In this document: positions 14,301 through 29,800 of the stretch, piece after piece
How positions within the stretch are numbered: position 1 is the first letter of the stretch
How the letters are laid out: each line of letters starts with the position of its first letter
Source: Steromphala cineraria
Lineage: Eukaryota > Mollusca > Gastropoda > Trochida > Trochidae
DNA: 64,000 nt
Assembly: GCA_916613615.1 (NCBI GenBank)
Contig: OU744730.1
Coordinates: 18,889,406-18,953,405, forward strand
Direction: 5' to 3'
Notes under the pieces: generated by a model
The model's database searches: none
Seen by the model: only the letters and a program-made list of their open reading frames with translations
What the model was told of the DNA's origin: nothing
Position numbers and translations under genes: made by a program

Positions 14301-17300
14301 TCTAGTTTAAATGTGACAGTTAGAGGTCAGGTTTAGTATTTTCTCTTTCTGCTTTGCTCATAAGATAAGATATATATTATAAGAAAATGTAATACTTTGT
14401 CATAATAAAATGGAGTAGAGTGCTGTTCCATGAATTGAAAAAATAGCATGATGAACCATATCATCACCCCTATAACAAATGGAAGAAGATTTCCTCAAAC
14501 ACAAACAAAATAAGGTAAATTATAGATCGCATGCACAAATTTGGTGTCTGCTTCTTGAATTAAAAGAACTATAAATGTGGAATGTTTTACATAATTGCTG
14601 ATACAACATTAAACACTTAAGAGTTATTTGAAAACCCTCCTTCTTTCCAATAGTTGTTGTAAAGTGATCAGAATATTGTTACATATATTGAATAATATAT
14701 TGCTTTCTCTCTCTGTAGTAACTCTTTGCAACTGTTTAGAAATATGATGGCTAAATAGCTGTTTATTAAATGTATTTAGCTGTCCCACTTTCATATTTGA
14801 ACTTGTGGCATTTGTATCGGCTTATGACTCAGCAACGATTTAGGCTTGATAGCTATATGACGCCTAATATAACTTACAAACATTGTTAAGAGTTTATGGA
14901 TTCAGAGTATCATAAAAGAGGAATTTATGTTTAAAAAAGATTATAGAAATCTTAACTGTAGTATTGTGCCAATCCCTCAAATTCTTATGTTTTTAATTTT
15001 AAAATATATATAGATGTCATATGCAATATAATTATTTTCCTAGAGTGTTAGACAAATCTATTTTGTCAAATCATTCTGAGCGACCAGGAAGATAAACAGA
15101 AATAACATTTCATTTACCATGACATAAATCAGGGAATGGCAACAACAGACAAGCTCAGCACAGAAGAATTCTAGTAGAATTGCAGGTTAGGGGTTAAGCT
15201 GTAACAAAATTGCACTTATATAAAACTGATTTCAGGTCGTGGTGCCATTTCACAGACTTTTCAGATTCATGTGATATTGATTAATAACCTCATGATTATA
15301 TCTATATATAGGTCTGGCATATTATTCATGCTTTCCTCTGTCTCCGTGAATATATTAAGTATTTGATCCGTAATGGTAATTCTTCAAAATGTCAATAATA
15401 TATTTCCATATTGAGTTTAAAGATTGAATAAGAAAGCAGTGATATTAGAAAACCTGTCTGGAAAAGTATTCAAAGAAATTTTACACACTAATGATTTTGA
15501 AATTATTGAAAAATTCCTCTTCAATTTTTGTTCTCAATCAAATGACATGATTTGAAAGCCTTTTGAAATATACTTTTTTTTATGTGAAATGTTAATGTAG
15601 TTTGGATTCATAAATCATTAAATTTTCATAAAGATTGAACAGTTAACAGGTAGAGTTTGAAATGATCTTTAAAAAATTTAGAACAATTATGTTTACACTG
15701 TTTGAAATATACGTCCATTAAAAATGAGTTCTAAATATAATTGTTCAAATAAATCCATTCAATTTGAAGTTTGCTATGGCTATGACGAAAGATTCTTATT
15801 GATGTTTGAACAAACTCTTTATTTAAATAATACAATGGGCAATAAATGTAACAAGGAGTTTTCAACCACCTCTAAATCTTTTTTGAGAAAAAAAATAATG
15901 CTATCAATGATCTGTCAATATTTGCAAATGGCTCTTGATTTACAAATCTGTGAGAAACTTACATAAGTAAACATATGTTTTAAACTAAATAAGTACAAGT
16001 AACCTATATTGTAACGAACAGCTAGGAGAGATAATTTTGTTTGATGTAACACTGTGAGAGTGTTGAACAAATATTTCAAATTTGCATCTCCCTCAAAATA
16101 AATGTTGAGGCTTTTTTACCGACACAGTGGTTGTATCTTGTTTAGTGATGAAGCCACCCTATTAGTTTTGGGGGACTTTGGTTATCCTGTCATATTTGAT
16201 GTTACAGTTTGCCTCAAAATATCAAGCTTGTTTGCAACAGTGTGTGCTGTGTATGAAAGTTAAAAATGCAAAGATGAGGATGATATTTTCAGGTCATCGT
16301 GGTCAATAGGTCATCATCTGTCCATACTATTGTTTATTTTACTCATAAAAGGTTTTGTCTACACATTGATTATGGATACAAGATATTTTTCTGTCATACT
16401 GGTATATGTCATTGAAATGTATAACATACAAGTATCTTTCCCTTTGTAAAACTTTGTAAGATTGTCAAGCAATATTAGAAATTATTTATCAAGAATGTTA
16501 TATATATAATATGTTTAATAGATATCAATTATGAACTTCAGAAAATCCTTATCTTTCATACAGTTGTCAGATATAAGATATTTTTTAAAATATCATTATC
16601 AAATATGTATAGAACTTTATTTATGTATGGGAGATGGTATTCTTGTTTGTTTGAATTTTAAAGTTTACAAATTTGAATCATGGCACTACCGGTAAATAAA
16701 CAGAAATATTGATTAGAATCATGCTTTCAATTACAAGATGAATAGATAGACCAAGGGCAGTAACTCTGCTAGGCTTATTGTTATAGTCCATTTCTTATAT
16801 GTTCTGTGTATTCAGGCAGGTTTACTTGAAGCAACATGAAATGTTTGATAATTATCATGTTATTGATCTGTTTGTTCATTTACAATAAGAATTTCTCTGT
16901 CAAGTGTATTGATGTTGGTACTTCGTTTGAACCTAGATATTCTTTATAAAATAAATGTAATACCTTACTGAAGATATTGAAAGGTTTCTTTGAGAGGCAT
17001 TTATGAAGTTGGAATGATGATAATGAAGATATGTGGATACAACTTCCATTCATGATATATGCGAAGAAGATATATTTCTTTGATTTTTTTTTGTCAAGAA
17101 TATGATATAAACATGTGAAATCTCTTGTCAAGCAAAGCTAATCAATATCTTAAAAAATCTAAATTAATTAATCAATTTTTGCAGAGTTTGGAATGATGTT
17201 AATGAAGAGACATATATGGATGACAACTTATGTATACCTTATTTAATGACAATTTTACTCAGTCAAAATATGATATAAACCTGTGAACCCTCTTGTCATA

Positions 17301-17317
17301 TCTAGCAAACACCACCC

Positions 17318-17677
17318 TTAAAGGGGCAGTAGCACGTTTTTTGATAATTTTATATTCTTAATATTTTACTGATAATTGTAAGTTAATGCTAAATGTATTA
17401 TTTTGACCGTGTCAAAAATCTCATGACACAAGCCAATCATCCATAGTCAGAGAACAATGTATGAAATTCACAGAAAATCAGTTGGCGGCCATTTTGTGTG
17501 AACACCTTTCATTCATTTTGTGTAAGAAAAAGGAATTGCATGGCTTAACTCTTCTTTGTTTATTTGAATCACTACTGCTTCATTTAGTGTAAATACATTG
17601 TCTTTCAATTGGAACCATTAATTTGTATTTTCCTGACACCTTATTTTGCCCCTAAAAACGTGCTACTGCCCCTTTAA
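17318..17677. mobile_element. TTAA-flanked MITE, copy 2
   Basis: A 360-bp copy of the family described at 3875, in the opposite orientation, with both terminal inverted repeats and TTAA at both ends. Its right edge is only 56 bp before the first recognised Spire exon, so it abuts the region that must contain that exon's branch point. Confidence 0.85.
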
Positions 17678-17733
17678 TAGCTATATATCATTGTCTTGAA
17701 ATAATGTAAATTAATGAATGAATTTTGTTGCAG

Positions 17734-17859
17734 TGTTGTATGCGCCACGTGTCGTCCCGGCAGGACCCTCACCATCACTACAAGGCCGTCTGTCATGCTC
17801 TCGTCACCGAGGCCCAGGAACTCATCACCTTCCTCGACAAAATATCCTCTGATCAAAAG
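17734..17859 (+). CDS. spire: Spire exon A: KIND domain, C-terminal part
   Basis: The acceptor is TTTTGTTGCAG and the donor AAG|GTACTC; the exon is phase 0 at both ends (42 codons). It encodes [19 protein letters not shown] and FLDKIS, which line up with the C-terminal KIND helices of Spire-1 (HYQAVCRALFAE and FLTKIK in the human protein). It is the most upstream exon I can recognise. The frame continues open into the intron for 27 codons, which is chance. It sits between two same-orientation MITE copies. Confidence 0.92.
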
Positions 17860-20800
17860 GTACTCTCATTTTGGGCATTTACAGTAATTTCTCAATCAAT
17901 ACGACGTCTCCAATATATTGACCACATGGTATTTGACTAAGGTCTAATATTTAAACATGGCTCCAAATAGTTCAACCAAAGACATTTTCTGACAATCTTT
18001 TTCAAAATTACAGTTTATCTTTATGATAAAAATCAGTACATCCAAATACTAGTACATTTAATTAAAATCAGTAATTTCATCAGAAATATCTCAAATTGAA
18101 AGGCATATTTTTAATGAAGTAGTCCAAGTAATAACAAGAAGCAAGGAATTAGTTGAGAGTTAATCTCTGATGAGAGATAGAGGAAGGACTTGGGAAGAAG
18201 AGTTTAAAGGGGCAGTAGCACGTTTTTTGAGAATTTTATATTTAAAAATTTTCACTGATAATTGTATTTTAACGCTAAATGTATTACTTTGATAGTGTCA
18301 AAAATCTCATTACACAAGCCAATCATTCATAGTCAGAGAACAAAGTATGAAGATTTACCTAAAATCCATTTGCGGCCATTTTTTTGTGAACACCTTTAAT
18401 TCATTTTGTGTAAGAAATGGAATCGCATGGCTAAACTTTACATTATATATTTGAATTATTACTGCTCCATTTGGTTTGAATACTTTGCCTTTCAATTGGA
18501 ACCATTTATTTTCATTTTCCTGACATCACCTTATATTCCCTCTAAAAACATGCTACTGCCCCTTTAAGATTGGAGATAATAATTATGTTAAAAAATTATT
18601 TTCCCTCTTACATTCCAAATTTTGGGGGCTTGCCACTTGTGAGTGACGATCATGTTTCCCTAGATGTTTAGGTATGCTTTGAACAAAACTTTCTTTATGA
18701 AGTGAAAATGTTAATGTTAGTAGGGTAGTTTATCAAAAACATTCAAATGTAAGTACTTCAATCTTAGGAATTCTTTGATAATTCAACATGAATCCCAAGC
18801 TGAGAGAAATGAGTATTATCCTCTTACTTCAAAATGTCTCTCCAAAATGTCTTCCTCAAATATCTACCAGGAGTTCACTTAACAAAGCATTTCCTAGGTT
18901 TTTGTTCAAAATAGCTGACATTAATGGTGCTGGTAATAAAGACAAGAAATTCAATCCAAAGAATCTGTAGAAACTAAAATTGATCTCTTCAAAGAAATTG
19001 TTGTCAAAGGGCACATGCAATGAAAAAAAGGTGAAAATAGTTGTTTTTTTACAAAAACAATTGGGAGTGAAGATTGAATTACTTTCATTGTTTCGCTTAA
19101 TTTTAGACACTTCCTCTCTACATAATGCCAAAAACAAATGTATTTATAAATTATCCCTTTAAAGGAAATGTCATCTTTGAAAAAGTCTTTTTCAAATGAC
19201 TTAGTCAAGGCATTTCACCTACAGTATTTGTAAACAAGAAAAAGTGTCCTCACATGCAGTTACTAGGTATTTGACTCCTTTCTACAATGTTGGCCGTCTG
19301 CTTGGGCAAAGGGAGATAACTCATGTGTTACTCTTGAGCTTGTTTTAGCAAGCCTCTCACGTACATGTGAAATTTGATTCAAACAGCAGACTGTCGGTGA
19401 AGAATTCTATGTTAAGACTGTTGATCCCTTGGTATACATTAACTTCCTAAAAAAGGAAAATGTATTCATGATAGCTGTACTATTTCATTGTTTACACCTA
19501 ACCTTTCAAATCATGCAAAAAATGAAACTTGGTTAACGAGTACAAAAAAGAGCATCTGTCAATATTGTCTAGTGTTTTAAATCTGAATTTAGCTTTAGGA
19601 AAGATGGTGTTTGTTGATTAATCAGAGATGTTTACTTTTCAATGAGGAATCAAATAACAACATGTTTGAATTGATATTGATGAATAAATAGAATTTTGCA
19701 CTTGAAACCCTGTCTGAAGAGTTATTTGGTTAACAAACCAAGGTTATAAATTCTATTATGCTAAACTATTTATAATTTCAATTATTTTTAGAATTTGTAT
19801 TCATTATAAACTTATAGCCTTTGTTTACCAGTTGTCCAAAATTCACGTTCGTATTCACACTCCGCTGATGAGTGCAAAGTTGCCAAAGCAGCACTAAATA
19901 TCATTTCACCATGTTGCTTATTGAGAATAGTTACTTGTTTAAACAGATTCATATACATCAAGGCGATCCTTATTGTTTCAAGCAACAGATAAGAAATGCA
20001 AACATCAATATAAAATAATGTCAAATATTTTTTTCTAGAATCTTGCAAAAAAGAAACAGGAAGTTGATGTCGCAACAGTTGAAGAATTGGAAAGATCTGA
20101 TTGGGTAAGCTTTATCAATAAACTATGCACTGAATTGTCATTCTAAAACATTTATTTCCTAAAAGTTATGCTTACTGTGATTTTGTTAGAAAAAGTGCTT
20201 CTTCAGCATTATACAAAGAAGTCAGTGCAGCTTTCTAATTGAAAATCTCCATAGATAATGATTTTACATCTTCATATGTGTTTACAATGATAAGTATAAA
20301 AAAGAATTTTGATTAGTCAATTGTTTGGTATTTACATGTATCTAGTAATCAGTTTTCAACTTAATTTTCGATCAAGCAAATGTAATATTTTCCTTATCTG
20401 ACGATGAAGTCTGTAGTTTCTAATTAAGAAATAATATATTTGTTGCAGGCTCGACTATGGGTACAGATTATGCGGCAGCTTCGTAACGGAGTTCGGTTAA
20501 AGAAGGTTGAACATGTTACATTACCTCAGATTGAGTTTGAACTCACACCGTTTGAAATCCTGCTTGAGGATATTCGATCTCGGAGATACAATCTCCACAA
20601 AATAATGGTGAGTATATAAATCTCTTATATGCCATTTTGTTAATATACAAATACTTGGAAAATGATTAGAATTTAAACAGAAAAATATTCACTGATGATT
20701 AAAAGGAGTTTGGTGCCTTAAAAAGGTATTTAGTAATGTTAAATTCTGTTGGAACAAAATTATTTGAATTCATGCCATGAGGATATTTTATGAAGTAGGA

Positions 20801-23800
20801 ATAGATAATTCACTTGGCATTGTGTGCATTTTGCGATCAAATCTGAATGCTAAAACTATGCATGTTGGATTTTCAGAATGATTTTACGAATGCTTCACTT
20901 TCCTTGTGGAAAAAATCACTGTTTTGATTCATTGAATACAATTTGCCTTACTGTATACAGAATGTAACATCTTAAGTCAAACCATTAATATTCTACTAAA
21001 TTTTCTCTACTTTTCTTGATCTAATGAATGCTGATATGCTGACTGACTGTCTGTCTGTCTGTCCGTCTCTCACTAGGTGAACGGTACCATTCCCCCTAAA
21101 GTGAAGAACGATGCACATGCTGTGATACTAGACTTCATCCGCTCTCGACCTCCTCTCAGAAATGTGAGTTATCTTTCCTTTGTTAACCCTTTGAGTGCCA
21201 TAGGATCTGATCTGGTTTTGATTCTCCAACTCACTATAATGTTCTGGTTTCAGAAGAGTAAATATGTCCTTTTGTGATGCTGTAGATTTATTTCTGTTAG
21301 CTGGCTGGAAGTTAAGGGTTTGTAAACCATGTTTGATAATTGAAACAACTTGTATGCAATCAGGTAAGAGGTTTACCTTGCTCTATCTTGCCAGTGGGAT
21401 AACATTTTAATATTCCCTTATGAGGATCTATATCAAAAGTATTTGTAATTTTGATGAAATGTTATCTGGTAGTTTTGAACTCACCCCATCTTTATGTTGT
21501 TTAATTTATTTCACTTCACCTTTCTGATCACTATTTTGCTTTTTACATCATTTTGCCTTTTTTATTATATTTTTGCTATATGTTGACCAAAAGTATTCCA
21601 CTATTATCATAAGTATGCAACATTAATCACTTGTTTGCAACTTTTGCATACTGCATCAGAGAGGTGCATGTCAGTAAAGGCACTTTTGCAAATTTTTGCA
21701 TATGTTTCATCTCCATAATAGTTTTGCAAAATAATACTCTTAAATACTCAAACTTAATTCAAAACTAGATTCAGCTCCCTGAACACAAAATATTGCTGTT
21801 TTATCATAATTCTTATTTTTTTTTGTAAAACTCAAATTTCAGAAAAGATCTGCTGAATCAAGTTTTAAACAGCCAAACAAAGATGTGGAATTAATTTGGT
21901 GGCAACCTTTAGTGTTTCATTCCAAATGACATTATATAAAACATATTACGGAACATGCAACAGTGCCTTTAATCATTGTGATCTTCTTACTTAGTGAAAA
22001 TCCTACTGCACAAAGCTGTTTAGTCTGGCAGAGAGAGAGATTGACCTACGGCCAAGTTTAATCTTTAGCATGCTGTAGTCAGAGACATGTGGACATGTAG
22101 AATATCAGACTTATATCAGTTGTTTGGTTTCTGAAAAAATACACTTTTTTTCTGTGATCGTTGACTGCTTCATATTTTCTTATTTCATCAATCAACTTTT
22201 ATTAGGAAACACTTATCAACAGTGTTTAAAACATAGCCTGTCCGCCAGCCCTTGACTGGCTACGTTTTGCCAGGACTGGTTACTTTTTGGTCCGGACTGG
22301 TGACTTTTAAAAAATTTCCTTTTTCCCCCCTAAGGAATTGGCCAACTACTTTGCGGGACAGACTAGGTTTCAAATCTATTTTATACACTGTTATCAAGCT
22401 TGTATTATTTTATTGATAAAAAAAAGAAATATGTTGTTGTTGATGTTGATGTGTATACCTTTGTATACTGAATTTATCACTGTAAACAATGTATGTGAAA
22501 TATCATTGTATTGAGATATGTTGCCATAATTGGAATGGCTTTTAAATTTCAGATAATGTTTGTATATAAAAGTAATCATTCTCAGACATTTTGATTTTAA
22601 CCTCCACTTTGTTTACATTTTGACTTTTATCTTCACCTCAAGGGGGATAACTCCTGAGGACCAGTTATATTTGTGACTTCTTAACCATTATAAAGTTGAC
22701 GTGACTTCAATCCCAGTAATTTTCAGATAGGACTACTGAATAAAAAAGGATAGCTCAACCCATCTGCTTGATAATGAAAAGGATAAAATCCCAAGTTTAG
22801 CATTTGATGAAGTATGGTTACTGTTTTGTAGACCAAATTCATCAAATCTTGAAGATAGCAAGTGAAAAACTAATTCTGATTCATACCCATAGCTTTCCTG
22901 CCATAATATCTGCAAAAAGTTTTTTTATTACAAGAAATATCAAAACTTGTTGCATGCATGCTTTCTCAAAGTTGGCTATTGAAAACTGCATATAGGTTAG
23001 TAATTGAACAGCAAATTATATGGCATCTATAATATAGTTGTTGTTTTTGTGGCAAGTATGAACAGTCGTTTCAATGGGTTATAATTCAAATTAGGCATTT
23101 CCAAGAGTTTGTTTTGTTGCAAATACAACATTGTTTAAATACTTCTTTAACAAATAATGCCTTGTTGTATGGTTTGTTTCACACAATCTATATTCAGTCT
23201 GTAAACTGAGAACTATTTAATGTGATCCTGAATGGGGGCTGAATAAAACCAGCCAACATAAGGTAAATTACGAGCCTGGCGGTTACCTGATACTGTACTG
23301 TAACCAAATTGTTGTTAAACCACCGTGAATGAAATGAATACCTGCATGTATGTGAAAAGATTCTCTGAAGTTCTTTACCTAATATTGAGGTCAGTGATGC
23401 TTAATTTGCAAGTATCAGTGGTCTTTTCCTTTGGTCGTTGTTATTTGTTATTTCAAAATTCTCGAGTAATTCAACATCTCGAATATTTTGACCACATCAT
23501 ATTTTACTGAGGTCACAAATTCAAATCACTTCTTCAATTTAAACCTCATGCCAAACGTTGATGTTACTATGACATTGCTTAAAATAATATTATTGCAAAG
23601 CGAACTTATCTCAGCTGCAATATACAATTTTAAATATCTTCATAATGATAACATTGCCATAATGATGTGGTCATCTTAATAAAATATTCATGGAAATTAC
23701 ACATGTTTTTGATATTTATGTAACCTTTCGACCAAAGTGCCAAATTGGCGATTGAAGTGAAAAATAGTTCAACAATAGAAATTTAAAAAAAATCTTTTAA

Positions 23801-26800
23801 TATTTTGACAGATATTACAGTATTCAGTGTTTATTCTTGATGTCTGTCAAGGGGTTCAAACATGATTTTGTTCAGAAATCAGAAATGACATGATTCATAG
23901 AATTTCCTCACAAACTTCAAGTTTAAAGAACTTTTTCAACAAAGCTGTTATTGGTTTCACATTTGTTCAGAAGATCAAATGACCTTTCTACAACTTTAAT
24001 TTAGAGCACATCCCAGTGTTATTCCTAACAAAGCGTTCCCATTATGAGTGTGACAAATGTAGCACCATGAACTGACCATCTCTGGTCCAGCCACTTGGCT
24101 AATGGACACATACTTTCTCTCTATGAACACTTTCACTCTATCACGTTTACTGAGGTCAGCCTGGGTCATAGGTCAGGTCATGTCAGGTCAGTCAGGTCAC
24201 CAGGTGATATTCACTATGAATTTGTCTGGGCTTTTAGATCACATTATTAGGTTTTTGAAGGTAATGGTTCATGAAAATTCTGTCTTTAACTTTACAAATA
24301 TTTTAATAAAACAAACAACATAGTATTGTTATTGTTCATTTCACAATTGAAGAAAATTGTGTGAAACTTGAATAGTCATATAATGAAAGCAAATATTTTT
24401 TAGAAATATTATTTCATAATTTTATTGTTCAAAGAAAGTTGTTTTAAATGTTAAAATCATACTTTATAATGTTGTAATTAAAATTTAAAGGTATTGATCC
24501 TAAACATGTTAGGTAAATTATCATGTTTCATATCATATGCCCAAGACTTTCTTATTTTTGTAATGTACGGACTATCCTATATGTGTTTTCACTTCACCCA
24601 CACCCGAGAAGAGATTGTATCAACATATTTTCCCTCTCACCCAGTTAATATTCCCCGTTATCCCACCCGTTATATACATACTTACCTCCCGTTGGGTACA
24701 CCTGTCCATCAATAGGTAACAGCTTACCTTGGCTCAAATCTCTCTCTTTATATTCTCTTGGTGTTTGCATTTCATCTTGGGAGAGTTCAACAAATATAGT
24801 AGAGACGATTATTGTTTGGCTGAATTTCCTGGAGTTTGTAGTTTTTGATATTTGGATAAATGAGTAAAAAACATTGGTCTTGTTGTTCAACGGATTTGGG
24901 ATTTCTTCTTGGTTAATCTGAAGATTAATTGAGAAAATGAAATTGATGGAATCATAGTATTTTCTTGATGATGGTGATTTCAAATATGTGTATTTCAGGA
25001 AAATAAGATTCCTCAATTTTTGGAATGAGTATTTGTAGCAGGTTAATTTGACTTTGCAAAGGGTTGATCAGTTTTCACTTTTCATTGGTCATTTGTAAAA
25101 GAATTGACAACATTCAATAAATGTTATCAACATTTAGTGCAAATGTTAAACAATGTTATTGTAGTTTATATTTTATGTTCAACCATATTCCACATTTTGT
25201 TCAAAATGTTCAACACTAAGTTACATTTGTGTTCAACTGTTCAACAATATGTGCAATTGTGCAACAATGGAACCATAATTGCTAGCTAGACAATGTCACA
25301 ATGACCCAGCCAATCATTTGAGTAATCTATTTTATTGCCCCATCAAAAGTATTGAGTTGGTAGTCTGGTAGAATACAGTGCCTTAGGCTGTTTACTATCA
25401 TCAAGTGTTAAGTGCCCTATTTTCACCCCATAAAACTCATTCTCTTCCTGTACCTTAGTAATGTTGCCGTGTCGCCTAGTTCTGTTTTCACCACTGTCCA
25501 CCGTGGGTCAGTGTTTCTTTCGGTGTCGTGAATAAACATCGTTGGCTTGTCTAGCCTCGATATGATTCTTGACCTCTGACATATACTCCCTTGTCCATCC
25601 TATGGCCAGAGGTAAAAGTCGATCTGAATCTTTTTTGCGGTAAGTGAAAAAAAAGATAATTGATAGAGGGACTGTATCAGTAGGATTTCTCCTATGTAGA
25701 TTAGTATCTTATTTTTTGCAGATGATCTTGTTATGGTTTAGATTTTCTGTTTTTTGCATTTTCCATTACATCTGTTTATGATATTCTGAGGTGGTTGCAG
25801 TGAATATTTGGATTTTACATTATGGTCGAAATTAATATTGTTGAAATTAATTATCTATATGCAGGTTGTTGTGATTTATTTCTGAAATGCTCAATCGAAT
25901 AAATCAATGGTGATAACATTGCAGGAATATTCTAATTATTTGCTTAAAATCAATAAGTTATTTGAATCAGAGTTCACTTTTTATGCATAAATGTTATAGA
26001 ATTTGTTCATCCGAGCATACAACAGATATTGAATGACCTGCTCAACTCAGTACCAAGCGGATGTAGTCTTTCATCTTTTGTTGCATAGCTTCCATAATTA
26101 TCCATGGATTTTTTTGCTGAAAACTTTGTCTAAATTCAGAATAAGCTTTGAGGACAGTTGAAATAAGATATCTAAGAAATCTGACGAATTTGAGATTAGA
26201 AAATTGATTTTCAATTTGAGAGAATCACCATTGCATTGAAGAGAAATTTTAGAAAAATAATCAATTAACTTTTTATATTATCCGATTTCTGTTGTTTTCT
26301 CTTACCGGTAATATCATTCTCTCCCCATCTTTATTCATCTGCCTTAGTTGTTCCAAGATTAATTTAAAGAGAAATGTGTATTAACAGACATGTATTCCAG
26401 ATCTGTTTTCCATTTTGGATGCCCTTCCCTTCCTAGCTATTTCACTTTCTGCCACTGTTAGTCAGAATATCTCTGGAAGTAAAGTCAGAGCTCAATCCCT
26501 GACTGTCATGGTTGTTGTGAGTACCGTCTGAGATCGAGGGAAAATATTACGCTATGTCTCGATGCTTCTGATTAAGTGTCACCCTTGTTATCAGCTGGTA
26601 CAGACAGACATTGATTGGATTTGTTTTCATCTCCCCATGTTTACACCTTCAGTGTCACTTGCAGCTTGTGATGAGATCATACAGTGGTGGTGATAATTGA
26701 GAGATTTTGGGGGAGGGTGAAATTTGATATTGGGAAGGAGTAAGGGAATGGTAGTGTAATTCTTACACTAAGAAGAAAGGAGGAGGAAGGAGGAATTTGG

Positions 26801-29800
26801 TTTCAGAATTGTAGTTAAGAGGAGCAATGTAAGTAACCTGTACCTGGAATGATTGGAGAGTTATGCTACCTAATGAGGGACCTATGAGGAAGGGGGATTG
26901 ATTTTATCATCAAGAGCATTTAAGTGAGGACAGATTTTTGGAGCGGATATGATTGCAAAGTTTGGTGCAACCATTAGTGGGAGGTATGAAGAAGAGGGCA
27001 TTGTCTGTAAAATAATGAACAAGTCTGGTAATGGAATTGAAAAAAAATAATAGTTGAGAGAGGAAAAAATATTTGTTATTGATTTCAGTGAGTTTGCAAT
27101 AAGGTCCCACATATTGTACCATAGGCTATATTTCATAAGGTTACCATAGGCTTGGTGGGCCCAGACAATCTGAAATCAACCGTACCAGGATTCAGGAAGG
27201 GGTGGAAAAGAAAAGAACGAAGTATTGGTAGGAATTCAAAGAAAAGAGTTTAAAATCAAGGACAATGAGGAGGTGACAAAGAAATCAGTTAGGTGAGATT
27301 GAAACAGCATGTGAGTGATTGTAAGCAGGAAATAATAATATGGAGTTTAGCGTTAGTGTCTGCTAATAGAGAATTAGTCTGGAGGCAGGCTGATATGCCA
27401 AGTCCAGATCGGCTTAATCATATTATAGCCTCCCCTTTTGTTCTGCCAAATATATTCTTAGCCGTGAGGAATAAAGAAGTATTTTATTGATGTTCTCTTG
27501 GTGTTAGTGCTTGTGTGAGGCTGTTCTAATCCGATGCAATCGGAACGAGTGGTCTATATCGAACCAGGGGCTGTCATATCCCGCTTCTCCGCAGTTGTCT
27601 TGTATGAAAGGCTGCGGATAGACCCAACTAGTTTGCAGGCTCTTCTTGTCCAATTGGCAAACTGTTGGCGTAATCGTCCAGGATGGAGCTGACAATCCTA
27701 ATTTGACATGGACAATTCCTTGGAATTCGGAACTCCCGTTTATAGGCTGATGGACTCATTACTTTGTCAGTGACTTCTCAAGGATGAAATCTGTTCCATG
27801 AAGTCCCTAGACTTCCATGTCATCAGATGAAATGAGATCCTACAAGTTACTTCGTTCTGAAACTCATTTTGACTGAATGACCTTCACCTTTGTGAAGAGC
27901 AGACGTCCCTTGTGCAGAAGGTAAACAGTTTTGATGAATGGAATTGTCGCGTCTGCATCTTGCTCGATCTCCTCTGGTGATCACACGTAGGAGGCAGGTA
28001 GGAAACTTTGGACTCTTTTTGCTCTATTAGTTTCTGAGTTTTGGCATCTACAAATATATTGAGAATCTCTGGGCAAAAGTAATCAATAGCCTTCTATGTT
28101 GTAACAGTCATGCTGTGAAAACATGCAAGCAATGAAATGTTTTTATGGGTTCTCTGTTACATTGCAATGATGTTTTTTCATTTCTCTGTTTTTTCCATTT
28201 GTATAGGAAATTAATATTTCTTTAAAAATGTATATGTTTCAAATAGCTGTTTAGAGAATATAAGTTTGATGAGAAAACCTGTTGCATGTTCTCTAACAAT
28301 CACTTTTATATCTATTTGACAAGAATCTTCTTACCTTCAACATGAAATATAAAATGATAAATTGATATGAATGAATGTTTTGAATGAAGAGAACCATGGT
28401 TGAATAGCACTTTAAGATTATTTATGATGACTCTGCAATAAACTTCTATATAGCTTATTCAGGAAATGGTATAATAGAATTAAGTACACCAATGAATGTA
28501 TGCATGATTCAATGAATGATAAAATGAACATAAAAGCTAGACAAATTCAATAAGTCTGAAAGTGCTCTACCCATAAGTATCAGGGGACATTACGATGTCA
28601 TGTCGGGTAACCTGTTTTCTCTCAGCGAAAGCAACTCTCACATGATACATATTAGAGATTGTTGAGTCATATCGTCTGTGCTAACGTTAACGTCATATTT
28701 CCGACTTGTAACACAATAAAGCTTTTCCTTGCCTCTCTAGTCACCATAGAATCTTTTTGGACTGTTCATTTAAAGCTATTTATAGAAAGACGTGATATTT
28801 CTCGTGGGCTGACAATAGTGGTAGATGTCCTATTCAGTTGGCTGTGTCAACAATAGTCCCGCTACTTTAACTCTCACGTATTGTGTGAGGGGAGGAAACA
28901 TTGCTATTACTTGGAGGAAAGGGGGCTGTATATACTGATTTGAGGTAGGTCTTATATATCTTGTTATATTTTGAAAATCTGAAGTTGTGAGAGAGGGAAC
29001 ATTGCTATAACTGGGAGGAAAGGGGGACAGGATATGCTGATTTGAGGTAGGTCTTAATGATTTTAAAACTAATCTAGATGTTTTGAAAATCTGAAGTCGT
29101 GTTGTGAGAGGGGGAACCTTGCAATAACTGGAAGGAAAGGGGGACAGGATATGCTGATTTAAGGTAGGCCTTGAGACTAATAAATTAAAAAATCTGAAGT
29201 GGTGTTGTGAGGGAAGATTGCTATAACTTCGAGGAAAGGAGACTGAATATACTGATTTGAGGTAGGTCTTGAGATTTATGACTTGAGAAATACTAAATTC
29301 TTTGATTCTTTGAAAGATTTGAAAATGTAATCTTGCAATATTATGAAATGGACGAGGTTTTGTTTACTCCTTCTTGGAGGAAAAAGGGGAATGCTACCTT
29401 GACTGATTAAAGGTAAGTCTTGAGACATTACTTATAGTATTAAAATTAAATATAGAAAGGAAAACAAGTTTGTGAACAATCTAACAAAGGGAGAGTACTT
29501 TCAAAATCTTCTTATTTTGAAAATTAAAAAAAGATGTATTGTGAGAGGGGAGGGAATGTTGGACAAGGCAAGTTAGAATAGATGTACTGTTTTGAGTTAG
29601 GTCTTGTGATGTTTAATGATTTCAGTTACTTAAGAGATAAGTGATTACAAGGTCTTAGATAGGGGATAAGTTTAGAAATTAAATCTAGTGATATTTTGAA
29701 AGCTGAAATAAGTATTGTGTTGCACATGTTATAAAACTACAAGGAAATGGGAACTGGAATATGATATATGAGGTATTATGTTGTTTGAATGAATTTCTTT

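Larger units (their letters stand above)
501..17317. other. Large gene-free stretch upstream of the first recognised Spire exon
   Basis: I see no exon with recognisable protein similarity here on either strand. The sequence is uniformly AT-rich and holds only short chance reading frames, small degenerate tandem repeats, a short dispersed repeat, one foldback and one TTAA-flanked MITE (listed separately). It may be Spire intron or 5' flank. The N-terminal KIND exons of Spire could be hidden here as short exons, but I looked for and did not find sequence coding for the start of the KIND domain. Confidence 0.6.

Noticed and set aside
501..17733. N-terminal KIND exons of Spire
   Set aside because: Expected somewhere upstream, but no stretch coding for the KIND start was found by reading; not annotated.
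24645..25016. A 123-codon - strand frame in the large Spire intron
   Set aside because: Low-complexity, no family match, and no exon-like borders.
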